Assembly: GCA_029934215.1 (NCBI GenBank)
Contig: JAOZMR010000022.1
Coordinates: 1 to 18,054 of the forward strand
Reading direction: 5' to 3'
Length of the DNA stretch: 18,054 nt
DNA from: Pontiellaceae bacterium
GTDB taxonomy: Bacteria; Verrucomicrobiota; Kiritimatiellia; Kiritimatiellales; Tichowtungiaceae
The notes under the pieces were generated by a model. It made no database searches. It was not told the origin of the DNA and saw only the letters and a program-made list of their open reading frames with translations. Position numbers and translations under genes: made by a program. Below are positions 1-8,025 of this stretch, piece after piece. How positions within the stretch are numbered: the first letter of the stretch is position 1; every line of letters begins with the position of its first letter.

Positions 1-976
1 TCTGGCATGGGGCACGATTTTTAAAAAGCGGGCATTTCAAATTACAGTCTACCTTCTACAGGAGAAGGCGCAGTTTGACTTTCTGGTTTCGCTTGCCGAT
101 GATAAAGACCGTGCGGCGGCGGTGGCGGCGATGGAATCCATCGAAGCGGACTATGAAACGCTTTCGGGCGTGCTACCGAAGGCGGAATATCACGAGCTGG
201 ATAACGAGGTTCTTGGGACGCTACTTCGTACTTTGAACCCAGACGAGCTGAAGAAGGCTTCGGGCGATATCTTCGGGCGCATTTATGAATATTTCCTGAC
301 GCAGTTTGCCAATGACAAAGCGCATGACGGTGGGGAGTTCTTTACTCCAGTTTCGTTGGTGTCGCTGATTGCTCATGTGCTGGAACCGGAACGGGGCAGC
401 GTGCTTGATCCGGCGTGCGGGTCGGGCGGTATGTTTATGCAGAGCGCGAAGTTTGTGGAGCAGATGAAGGCCAACCCTTCGGAGCGGCTGACCTTCTACG
501 GGCTGGAAAAGAACCCAACTACCATCCGACTGGGCAAGATGAGTCTGGCGGTGCATGGACTGGAAGGCGACATCCGCAAGGCGATTTCCTACTACGAAGA
601 TCCGCATGAACTGCTGGGCAAGGCGGAGTATGTGATGGCCAATCCGCCGTTCAATACCGACGAGGTGGACGCGGAAAAGGTGAAGCGCGATCCGCGTTTG
701 CCGTTTGGTCTGCCGGGTGTGAATAAGAAGAGGAAGGTTTCGAATGGGAACTATCTCTAGATGTCTTATTTCTACAGCTATCTGAGCAAAAAGGGACGGG
801 AGGGCTTTGTGATGTCTTCGCAGGCATCGAGCGCGGGCGGCGAAGAGGTCAAGGTGCGGCAGAAGCTGATTGAAACGGGCGCGGTCGAAGCGATGGTTGA
901 TGTGCGCGGCAATTTTTTCTACACCCGATCCGTACCCTGCCAGCTCTGGTTTATTGATCGGGGTAAGCCCGATCAA

Positions 977-1012
977 CCCTCACCCCCAGCCCCTCTCCCA
1001 GAGGGTGAGGGG
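977..1012. repeat. C/T-rich hairpin repeat inserted in frame in hsdM
   Basis: CCCTCACCC at 977-985 is a perfect inverted match of GGGTGAGGG at 1003-1011. A second hairpin, CCCTCT/AGAGGG (991-996 and 1000-1005), lies inside it. It is translated as a proline- and glycine-rich patch (PSPPAPLPEGEG) between RGKP and the conserved DARNVYRKV segment of HsdM, where relatives have only a few residues. This looks like a dispersed palindromic element that entered without breaking the frame. Confidence 0.7.
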
Positions 1013-1608
1013 AGCGATTCGTATGCTTCCGTTCCTCTCAATCATAAAGGACATGTGCTGATGGTGGATGCGCGGAATGTCTACCGTAAGGTGACGCGCA
1101 AGATCTTCGATTTTACGCCAGAGCAGGAAAAGAATCTCAACTCCATCTTCTGGCTCTATCGCGGGCAGAACGAGCGGTTTGTTGAGCTGGTGCAGTCGTA
1201 TGTGGATCAAGTGCTGAATGAGGCACAGTGCTGTTTTGTGAATTCAAAGGGTGAGCCGTTGTCTGAATGTAAGGCGACGCTGAATGCGTTGTTTACTGCG
1301 ATGCAACCCTTCTTGGAATCGTTGCCGAAAGAGGGTGTGCAGGCGGAAACGGTCGCCGAGTTGAAAAAATCGGGATCAGATCTTCATGAGGAAATCATTA
1401 CGTTTGAGCAGGCGCGGAGCGATGCGCAGAAACAGTGGGAGGACGGCGACTACGCGACGGCTCAGGAATTACTGACGTTTGTCGAAACGGATGCGGTTGT
1501 TTCTGGCTTGGCGGAAAAGAGCCACGATCTGGTGAAGCTGATCGATCCTGCGTATAAATTGGCGACTCGCTTGGGTGAGCAGTGCGAAAAGGAATTGAAT
1601 GCCAAACG

Positions 1609-1669
1609 TTCCGACCTTTGGAAAAGTACAGAGATCAACGGTGGAAGAAGTTCCAACCTTCGGAAAAAA
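1609..1669 (+). repeat. Two TTCC-N7-GGAA-A-tract sites inside hsdM
   Basis: TTCCGACCTTTGGAAAA (1609-1625) and TTCCAACCTTCGGAAAAAA (1651-1669) lie 42 bases apart on the same strand. They are translated as SDLWK and SNLRKK in the coiled-coil-like C-terminal part of HsdM. The same element recurs inside hsdR, the IPP isomerase gene and pstA. Confidence 0.6.
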
Positions 1670-1788
1670 GCGGAAGCGGCGCGGAAAGATGCGGTCGAGC
1701 AGTTGACGCGCGTGCGCTATTTCTACAAACAGGCGCATTGGCTACTGTCGCGTTTCCCCGAGGGCGAACTTTCGCAGGAGCTGGGGAT

Positions 1789-2934
1789 ATGAGTTGGCGT
1801 GAAATAACTCTAGGTGAAGCTATTCACGTGAAACATGGCTTTGCCTTCAAGGGCGAGTTTTTCTCCGATTCTGGCGAATCAGTTGTTTTAACACCGGGAA
1901 ATTTTCATGAAGCGGGCGGGTTTAGGCTGCGGACAGGTAAAGATCGATTCTATGCAGGGGATATACCAGAAGACTATGTGCTAGATGAGAACGATGTAAT
2001 CGTGGCGATGACGGAGCAGGGAGAAGGATTGTTAGGCAGTTCAGCACTGATTCCTGAGGGCGGGAAATATCTTCACAATCAACGTCTTGGATTGATTCAA
2101 AATGTTGATGGTTCTCTTTTGGATAAAGGGTTCCTTTATCATCTCTTCAACAAAAGAAGTGTCCGAGGGCAAATCAAAGGAAGCGCTACAGGAACAAAGG
2201 TTCGGCACACAGCTCCTGAGCGAATTTACAGAGTTAAGGTATCTGTCCCTAGCGATGTGTCCAAACAAAAATATATTGCAAGAACACTGTTTAACTACGA
2301 CGATTTGATAGAAAACAATCGGCGGCGGATTGCTTTGCTGGAGGCGTCGGCGCGGTTGCTGTACAAGGAGCGGTTTGTCCATCTGCGCTTCCCCGGTCAT
2401 GAGCAGATCACCGTCGTCGATGGCGTGCCGGAGGGGTGGGAGAGGAACGCTTTGGGCGATTGTGTAACGCTAAATTATGGCAAGGCATTGAAGGCTGATA
2501 ACCGAGTGGATGGTGCGTTCCCCGTTTATGGCTCAAGCGGTGAAGTCGGATCTCATAACAATGCCCTTGTTAAAGGCCCTTCCGTTGTGGTCGGGCGAAA
2601 AGGAAATGTGGGCAGTGTGTTTTGGGAACAACGTGATTTTTGACCTATTGACACTGTCTATTTCATCTCGCCTGAAGAGTCAGATTTGTATCTTTATTAC
2701 GCATTGAAGAGTATGATTTTTACCAGCACTGACGTTGCTGTGCCCGACCTTAACCGAAAGTTTGCTTACAGCCGAACTCTTCTAATGCCATCTGATCATG
2801 TGAAAGAGGATTTTGTTGCTGAGGTAGCCGCTCTTCGGTTGCAGATTGATAAACTTGGTAAATATAACCAAAAGCCACCCGAAGCCCGCGACCTGTTGCT
2901 TCCTCGCTTGATGAATGGAGTGATCGAGGTATGA
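1789..2934 (+). pseudogene. hsdS: Type I restriction-modification specificity subunit HsdS, interrupted by an in-frame TGA
   Basis: HsdS carries two target-recognition domains separated by conserved helical spacers. Its start ATG at 1789 overlaps the hsdM stop (ATGA). The first recognition domain spans about residues 1-160. A central conserved helix follows (QKYIARTLFNYDDLIENN, RRIALLEASARLLYKERF), then the second domain from about residue 210. A TGA at 2641-2643 stops the frame after WEQRDF. The same frame then continues to 2934 with PIDTVYFIS, VPDLNRK and the typical C-terminal helix ending in ARDLLLPRLMNGVIEV. Relatives commonly read FWPIDTVY here, so TGG to TGA fits. The break removes the end of the second domain and the last spacer helix, so target recognition should fail unless the stop is read through. 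Confidence 0.9.
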
Positions 2935-2970
2935 GAACGCGGTTTGGTGTTTGGGGCGATTTTAGAGGTG

Positions 2971-2999
2971 TTGACAGATTGTTAAAAAAATGACATTTT
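2971..2999 (+). promoter_or_regulatory. Candidate promoter for the XRE-ImmA/mazF/hsdR part of the operon
   Basis: The 88-base gap after hsdS contains a perfect -35 hexamer TTGACA (2971-2976). At 17 bases spacing there is a weak -10 match, CATTTT (2994-2999). It would start transcription just before the well-placed ribosome site GGAGG (3012-3016) of the regulator gene. The -10 is poor, so this is tentative. Confidence 0.35.
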
Positions 3000-3004
3000 G
3001 TTAA
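2979..3004. promoter_or_regulatory. Candidate operator: two TTGTTAA direct repeats over the promoter
   Basis: TTGTTAA occurs at 2979-2985 and again at 2998-3004. The copies are 19 bases apart, about two helical turns, and the second forms the palindrome GTTAAC. They overlap the candidate -35/-10 spacer and the start region, directly upstream of a gene with an XRE DNA-binding domain. Autorepression is a reasonable inference. Confidence 0.3.
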
Positions 3005-3022
3005 CGGAAATGGAGGCGGTTA

Positions 3023-4213
3023 ATGATTGCTGAACGAATAAAGAATGCACGTTTGGCGGCGGGGCTTTCGCAGGATGATGTCATTCGTCGTTTGAATGGG
3101 AGCATCACGAAGGCCGCGTTGTCGAATTATGAAAATGAGAAGCGCACGCCCCATGCTGTGATTTTGCGTGAACTGGGGGCTGTTTTTGGTGTGCGTCCTC
3201 AGTGGTTTATGAGCGAGCCGGAGATGTCGATTCAGTGGCATGCGTATCGTGCTGCGACAAAGCTGGGCGCACGTAAGCGCGAGATGATTGAAGCGAAAGC
3301 GGCTCAATGTGCTGAGAATTATATGGAGGTAAGCCGGTTGTTTCCGTCGGAGAAGAAAAACCATTTTCCGGCTCGCAAGATGGTGAGTACGTTTGAGGAA
3401 GCGGATCAATGCGCGGCGGATTTGCGCAAACGCTGGGCGCTGGGTCGCGATGCGTTAGAGAGCGCAACGCAATGTTTGGAAAATCACGGGGCATTGATTG
3501 TCCATTACAACTCGGAGCCATATAGCGGATTTGACGGTCTTTCCGCGACGGTAAATGGCGGGCACCCGCTGGTGATTGTAAATAGCACGGTTCCGGTTGA
3601 TCGGTTGCGGTTTGATCTGGCACACGAGCTGGGGCATGTGTTGATGGATACGTCTTCGGTGGGCGATGATAAAAAGGAAGAGAATCTAGCTAATCGGTTT
3701 GCTTCTTCCTTTTTGGTTCCGCCGGAAACGGTGAAGGCGGAGTTGGGTGCGCACCGGCGGAAGTTGACTCTTTCCGAGCTGTTATTGCTCAAACAAAAGT
3801 ATGGTCTTAGCGTGGGTGCGTGGGTGTTTGCCGCAAAGGAACATGGCATTATTAATGACGCCACGACAAAGTCACTTTGGATTCAGCGAAGTCGGCGTGG
3901 ATGGAATAAATGCGAGCCGGATGTTTTCAACGGGAATGAAGAGCCTTCTCGGCTTCGACAAATGACGTTGCGGGCGGTAACCGATGGGCTGTTGTCCTCC
4001 AGGCGTGCCGTGGAATTGGTGCCAGAAGTGGAAGCCGAGTTGCGGGAAGAGGGACTGGTTCCGGAAAGTCGGGCTTTGCTGTTTAATTCCCTGAGTCATG
4101 CTGAAAGGCAGAGAAAAATGCGTAAGGCGGCGGACGCGGCGGCGGCAGATTATGCCGATGGCGGAGCGTTGGCCGATCTGCAAGGTGCTGAGGGGGATGG
4201 AATCGATGAGTAA
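3023..4213 (+). CDS. XRE-family DNA-binding protein with ImmA/IrrE zinc metallopeptidase domain
   Basis: This 396-residue protein has an XRE helix-turn-helix at about residues 4-60 (ARLAAGLSQDDV, ALSNYENEKRTP). An ImmA/IrrE-type peptidase domain follows, with the zinc motif HELGH at 201-205 and the downstream acidic ligand region EENLANRFASSFLVPP. Family members such as IrrE and ImmA cleave a partner repressor in response to damage or stress. ATG 3023 is supported by GGAGG six bases upstream. The C-terminal 110 residues are an alanine- and charge-rich extension I do not recognise. The stop overlaps the start of the MazF-like gene by 8 bases, so the two are translationally coupled. Its place where a MazE antitoxin would normally lie suggests that it controls or neutralises the toxin, or regulates the hsd locus; this is not shown by sequence alone. 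Confidence 0.85.
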   Translation: MIAERIKNARLAAGLSQDDVIRRLNGSITKAALSNYENEKRTPHAVILRELGAVFGVRPQWFMSEPEMSIQWHAYRAATKLGARKREMIEAKAAQCAENYMEVSRLFPSEKKNHFPARKMVSTFEEADQCAADLRKRWALGRDALESATQCLENHGALIVHYNSEPYSGFDGLSATVNGGHPLVIVNSTVPVDRLRFDLAHELGHVLMDTSSVGDDKKEENLANRFASSFLVPPETVKAELGAHRRKLTLSELLLLKQKYGLSVGAWVFAAKEHGIINDATTKSLWIQRSRRGWNKCEPDVFNGNEEPSRLRQMTLRAVTDGLLSSRRAVELVPEVEAELREEGLVPESRALLFNSLSHAERQRKMRKAADAAAADYADGGALADLQGAEGDGIDE

Positions 4214-4565
4214 TCTCATTATCCCGAAGCAAGGCGAGGTTTGGCTGGTGGATTTTGATCCATCCGTTGGCTCTGAAATGAAAAAACGTCGCCCCGCGAT
4301 TGTTATCAGTGATAATTCGGTCGGGAAACTGCCGTTGCGCATTGTCGTTCCCGTGACCGATTGGAAAGACCGTTACGGAAGTTCACCTTGGTTCACCGAG
4401 TTGAAAAACACACAGAACAACGGCTTGTCTAAAACATCAGGTGCGGACGGGTTTTCAATCAAGTCGGTCTCCTTGCAGCGTTTTTCAAAAAAGCCTGGAG
4501 CGATAACCGCCGATGAGCTACAAGATATTCATTACACCATTGTTTTCTGTCTGGGATTAGGATGA
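4206..4565 (+). CDS. MazF/PemK-family toxin, putative mRNA interferase
   Basis: The 119-residue product matches the MazF/PemK fold. It opens with GEVWLVDFDPSVGSE, followed by KKRRPAIVIS with the conserved Arg-Pro (R29, P30). VVPVTDW carries the conserved Thr (T51), and the C-terminal strand region reads GFSIKSVSLQRF. MazF enzymes are small ribonucleases that cut mRNA at short motifs. Start ATG 4206 lies inside the end of the upstream XRE-ImmA gene and gives a normal family length; an earlier start would add unrelated residues. hsdR follows after 7 bases. No MazE-like antitoxin gene is visible, so the upstream gene is the natural candidate partner. Confidence 0.85.
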   Translation: MSNLIIPKQGEVWLVDFDPSVGSEMKKRRPAIVISDNSVGKLPLRIVVPVTDWKDRYGSSPWFTELKNTQNNGLSKTSGADGFSIKSVSLQRFSKKPGAITADELQDIHYTIVFCLGLG

Positions 4566-4572
4566 ATAACTG

Positions 4573-7500
4573 ATGAAATCTGACTACACCGAAGATACCC
4601 TTGTGCAACAGACGACGGCGGACTATCTCCGTGATGAGCTTGGCTGGCGTTCGGAGTATGCGTTCAATACGGAGACATTCTCAGGGAACCCTCTCCCTCA
4701 ATCCCTCTCCCAAAAGGAGAGGGAGGTTGATTTTGGGGCGGGCGGATCGCTGGGTCGGGAGAACGACAAAGAGGTGCTGCTGAAGCCGCTCCTTCGTGAA
4801 AAGCTAAAGGCGTTGAACCCGGGATTGCCGGAGATGGCTTATGCCGATGCGGTGCGGAAGATTTCGGAGTCAGCTATTAGTCAGACGCTATTTTCGACGA
4901 ACCGCGAAAAGTATGAGCTGTTGCGCAACGGGGTGCGGGTGGCTTTCCGCAACGAGAAGGGCGAGCAAAAGAAACAGACGCTTCGAATTTTCAATTTTGA
5001 TGAGCCGACGAAAAATGATTTTCTGTGTGTGCGTGAGCTGTGGGTGCGGGGCGATCTGTACCGCAGGCGGGCGGACATTGTTGGATTTGTGAACGGGATT
5101 CCTCTTCTGTTTGTGGAGTGCAAAAACGTACACCGCGATCTGGAGGTGGCGTTCCGTGAAAATCTGGCGGACTACAAGGAAACGATTCCGCATCTGTTCC
5201 ACCATAACGCGATTGTGATGCTGGGTAACGGCATCGAAGCGAAGGTGGGAACGGTTACGAGCCAGTATAACCACTTCGCGGATTGGAAGCGCCTTGAGGA
5301 GGATGAGCTGGGTGTGGTGGATATGGAGACCCTGCTGAAGGGTGTCTGCGATAAGAGCACCTTCATGGATTTGATCGAGAATTTCATCCTGTTCGATGAT
5401 TCGACGAGTAAGGCGGTGAAAATTCTCGCCCGCAATCACCAGTTTCTTGGGGTGAACCGTGCGATTGATGCGGTGGAGAAACGGGAGGAGCGTGAGGGTA
5501 AGCTGGGCGTTTTCTGGCATACGCAGGGATCGGGTAAGAGCTATTCGATGCTGTTCTTTACCCGCAAGGTGCATCGCAGGCTGGGCGGTAATTTTACGTT
5601 TGTGATCCTGACCGACCGAGATGATCTTGACGGGCAAATCTACAAAACCTTTGCCGGATGCGGCGTGGTGAATAATGATCGCGATCCGTGCCGGGCGGCG
5701 AATGGGAAGCATTTGGAACGGTTGTTGGGTCAGCATAAGTCGTATGTGTTTTCACTGATTCAGAAATTTAATCAGGATGTGGAAGAGGATGCGTTCTTTT
5801 CGGAACGCGACGATGTGATTGTGATTACGGATGAAGCGCATCGTACCCAGTACGGCACGCTGGCGCTAAATCTGCGCAACGCCTTGCCGAACGCGAGCTA
5901 TCTGGGCTTTACGGGTACGCCGCTGTTTTCGGACGATGAGATTACGCGTCGGGTATTCGGGGAGTATGTTTCGACCTATGACTTCCAGCGGGCAGTGGAA
6001 GACGGCGCAACCGTGCCGCTCTATTATGACGCACGAGGCGAGCGATTAGATATTTCCACCAGTGATTTAAACGAGCGGATCGCCGAAAAGCTGGAAGAGA
6101 TCGAATCTACGTTGGATGTCGATAAACGCCAACGGTTGGAGCAGGCACTGAAGCAGGACTATCACATTATTACCGCTAAGGAGCGGCTGAATCAGGTGGC
6201 CGAGGATTTTGTGGAGCACTATTCAACGGGCTGGGAAAACGGCAAGGCGATGATGGTGTGCATCGATAAAGTTACCTGCGTGAAGATGCATCAGAAAATT
6301 TCCAAACTTTGGAAAAAGCGGATTAAACAGCTCGCCAAGGAACTGCCAAACGCCGCTGACGAACAGGATGAAATTTATCGCCTGCGTCAATTGGCTTGGA
6401 TGCGGGAAACAGAACTGGCGGTTGTTGTCAGCGAGGAACAAGGAGAGGTGGAAAAGTTCCGCAAGTGGGATTTGGACATTAAGCCTCACCGCAAGTTGAT
6501 CAAAAATGGCTTTAAAATTCCTGAAAAACTTCGCGACCGACCGGAGTTTATGGGTATGCAGCGGCTGGATATGGATTCAGCGTTCAAGGAGCCGGCCCAT
6601 CCATTCCGTATTGTGATTGTCTGCGCCATGTGGCTTACGGGTTTTGATGTGCCGAGCCTGTCCACGCTTTATGTCGATAAGCCGCTGAAGGCGCATACGT
6701 TGATGCAGGCGATTGCGCGGGCCAACCGGGTGAGCGAGGGCAAGAACAATGGCTTGATTGTGGATTATTGCGGTATTTTGAAGAATCTGCGCAAGGCGCT
6801 GGCAACTTTTGCTGGGGCGGGTGATGACGGGCGAGATGGGGGCGGAAGTGGCGGGACTGATCCCGGCCAACCCATGGAAGAGCTGCTTGCCGAGCTAGGA
6901 GAAGCTATCGAGCTTGTTCGGTCATTTCTTGATCAACGCAATGCCCCTTTGGATGACGTTAAGAGCACTTCAGGGTTTGAGCGCAATGCGGCGATAGTGA
7001 AAGCTAAGGAGGCGGCCAACGAGAACGATGAGACTCGTAAGCGGTTTGAGATCATGTGCCGGGCGGTGTTCAAGAAGTTCAAGGCATGCATCAATGACCC
7101 ACGTATTAATGCGTATCGCCCCGACCGCGATGTAATCAGTGTTATTTATAAGCACCTGCAAAAAGATCGGGTGATTGATCGTCTCTCGTTCGATCTGAAA
7201 TCTTCCTTTCCCGATATGGGTGGGTTGTCTCCGCGAAATCTCCTGTTTATGCGCTCGTTTGCCGAGGCATTCCCAGATCAGAGAATAGTGAAACAGCTTG
7301 TTTCACAAATTCCATGGGGACACATTGTTCGCTTAATACAGAAGGTGAAATACCCCACAGAGAGAGAATGGTATATCCAAAAAACCATTGAAAACGGGTG
7401 GAATCGCGACATTCTTGTGATGCAGATCGAAACCCAGTTGCATCTGCGACAAGGAAACGCCGCCACCAACTTTGAATTAACCCTGCCGCCAGCGGAGTCG

Positions 7501-8025
7501 GATATGGCGACGCAAATTTTCAAAGATCCCTATTTGTTCGATTTCTTGGGTACTGCAGACCCTCGCAATGAACGCGAGGTTGAGCAGGGGTTGGTTGATC
7601 ATATCCAACGCTTTCTTCAGGAGTTGGGTGCGGGCTTCGCCTTTGTGGGTCGGCAAATGTTGCTGGAGGTGGGCGGGCAGGATTTCTATATCGACTTGCT
7701 TTTCTATCATTTGACGTTGAGACGTTTTGTTGTGATTGATCTGAAAAATACGACCTTCGATCCTGGCTTTGCTGGGAAAATGAATTTTTACCTGTCGGCG
7801 GTGGACGATCTATTAAAACATGACGACGACAAACCCTCGATTGGTCTGCTACTTTGTAAAAATCAAAACAAGACGGTGGTTGAGTATGCCCTGCGCGATA
7901 TTCAAGCGCCCATCGGGGTCGCGGAATGGAAGACCAGTTTGGTGGAAGAACTCCCCGATGATCTGAAAGGGAGTCTTCCTTCCATTAAAGAGATCGAAGC
8001 AGAACTTTCTGGAGATGCAAAATGA
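4573..8025 (+). CDS. hsdR: HsdR restriction/helicase subunit fused at its C terminus to a YhcG (DUF1016) nuclease domain
   Basis: Residues 1-866 are a type I restriction subunit. They include a PD-(D/E)XK nuclease (D168, E182-C-K184), Walker A TQGSGKS (317-323), the DEAH box (420-423), GFTGTP (445-450) and QAIARANR (712-719) of a superfamily 2 translocase. HsdR normally ends in a helical region that docks on M2S. Here, from residue 867 (base 7171, VIDRLSFDL), the sequence is instead the C-terminal part of YhcG/DUF1016: SPRNLLFMRSFAEAFP, IPWGHIV, EREWYIQ, GFAFVGRQ, and FYIDLLFY with D1041 and D1056-L-K1058 as nuclease residues, then GKMNFYLSAVDDLL. The N-terminal ~60 residues of a normal YhcG are missing. 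A hairpin repeat adds about 20 residues near residue 40. The stop overlaps the next start (ATGA). The gene is open throughout, but its hsdM and hsdS partners are broken. Confidence 0.9.
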   Translation: MKSDYTEDTLVQQTTADYLRDELGWRSEYAFNTETFSGNPLPQSLSQKEREVDFGAGGSLGRENDKEVLLKPLLREKLKALNPGLPEMAYADAVRKISESAISQTLFSTNREKYELLRNGVRVAFRNEKGEQKKQTLRIFNFDEPTKNDFLCVRELWVRGDLYRRRADIVGFVNGIPLLFVECKNVHRDLEVAFRENLADYKETIPHLFHHNAIVMLGNGIEAKVGTVTSQYNHFADWKRLEEDELGVVDMETLLKGVCDKSTFMDLIENFILFDDSTSKAVKILARNHQFLGVNRAIDAVEKREEREGKLGVFWHTQGSGKSYSMLFFTRKVHRRLGGNFTFVILTDRDDLDGQIYKTFAGCGVVNNDRDPCRAANGKHLERLLGQHKSYVFSLIQKFNQDVEEDAFFSERDDVIVITDEAHRTQYGTLALNLRNALPNASYLGFTGTPLFSDDEITRRVFGEYVSTYDFQRAVEDGATVPLYYDARGERLDISTSDLNERIAEKLEEIESTLDVDKRQRLEQALKQDYHIITAKERLNQVAEDFVEHYSTGWENGKAMMVCIDKVTCVKMHQKISKLWKKRIKQLAKELPNAADEQDEIYRLRQLAWMRETELAVVVSEEQGEVEKFRKWDLDIKPHRKLIKNGFKIPEKLRDRPEFMGMQRLDMDSAFKEPAHPFRIVIVCAMWLTGFDVPSLSTLYVDKPLKAHTLMQAIARANRVSEGKNNGLIVDYCGILKNLRKALATFAGAGDDGRDGGGSGGTDPGQPMEELLAELGEAIELVRSFLDQRNAPLDDVKSTSGFERNAAIVKAKEAANENDETRKRFEIMCRAVFKKFKACINDPRINAYRPDRDVISVIYKHLQKDRVIDRLSFDLKSSFPDMGGLSPRNLLFMRSFAEAFPDQRIVKQLVSQIPWGHIVRLIQKVKYPTEREWYIQKTIENGWNRDILVMQIETQLHLRQGNAATNFELTLPPAESDMATQIFKDPYLFDFLGTADPRNEREVEQGLVDHIQRFLQELGAGFAFVGRQMLLEVGGQDFYIDLLFYHLTLRRFVVIDLKNTTFDPGFAGKMNFYLSAVDDLLKHDDDKPSIGLLLCKNQNKTVVEYALRDIQAPIGVAEWKTSLVEELPDDLKGSLPSIKEIEAELSGDAK
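4698..4730. repeat. C/T-rich hairpin repeat inserted in frame in hsdR
   Basis: CCCTCTCC (4703-4710) pairs perfectly with GGAGAGGG (4716-4723) around the loop CAAAA; flanking TCAA/TTGA extends the palindrome to 4698-4730. It is translated within NPLPQSLSQKEREVDFG, between ETF and GSLGRENDKEVLL of HsdR, where relatives join these motifs with only a few residues. It resembles the hsdM repeat at 977-1012 but is not identical. Confidence 0.65.
6300..6317 (+). repeat. TTCC-N7-GGAA-A-tract site inside hsdR
   Basis: TTCCAAACTTTGGAAAAA, translated as SKLWKK in the linker between the two helicase lobes. Same orientation relative to the gene as the other copies. Confidence 0.55.

Larger units (their letters stand above)
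2..1792 (+). pseudogene. hsdM: Type I restriction-modification DNA methyltransferase subunit HsdM, 5'-truncated by the window and interrupted by an in-frame TAG
   Basis: HsdM is the adenine-N6 methylase subunit; with HsdS it forms the M2S complex that recognises and methylates the target. The frame is open from base 2. It shows the SAM-binding motif I DPACGSGGMF (about 410-440) and the catalytic NPPF motif (about 640-655). A TAG at 758-760 stops it after NGNYL, and an ATG follows at once at 761. The same frame then runs to 1792 with SYFYSYL, GFVMSSQASS and DARNVYRKVT, all typical HsdM. Relatives usually read NYLW at the stop, so TGG to TAG is the simplest explanation. The TAG-ATG junction could allow re-initiation and a split protein, but the two halves separate motif I/IV from the C-terminal part. 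A hairpin repeat at 977-1012 adds roughly 20 residues in frame. The gene end overlaps hsdS (ATGA). The family call is firm; loss of function is inferred. Confidence 0.9.

Noticed and set aside
52..68. Hairpin CCTTCT/AGAAGG near the left edge as another inserted repeat in hsdM
   Set aside because: The stem is only 6 bp and the window edge prevents comparison of the surrounding HsdM sequence.
221..976. Long minus-strand open frame (251 codons) opposite hsdM
   Set aside because: It lies antisense to a well-recognised methylase, has no ribosome site, and its arginine/histidine-rich translation is typical of a shadow frame. Frames at 4888-5736 and 9101-9856 (minus) were dropped for the same reason.
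758..2643. Recoding of TAG/TGA as tryptophan or another amino acid
   Set aside because: Tryptophan is encoded by TGG throughout the other genes, and TGA and TAG end intact genes here (hsdR, mazF-like, fni, pstA). Mutation or sequencing error is simpler.
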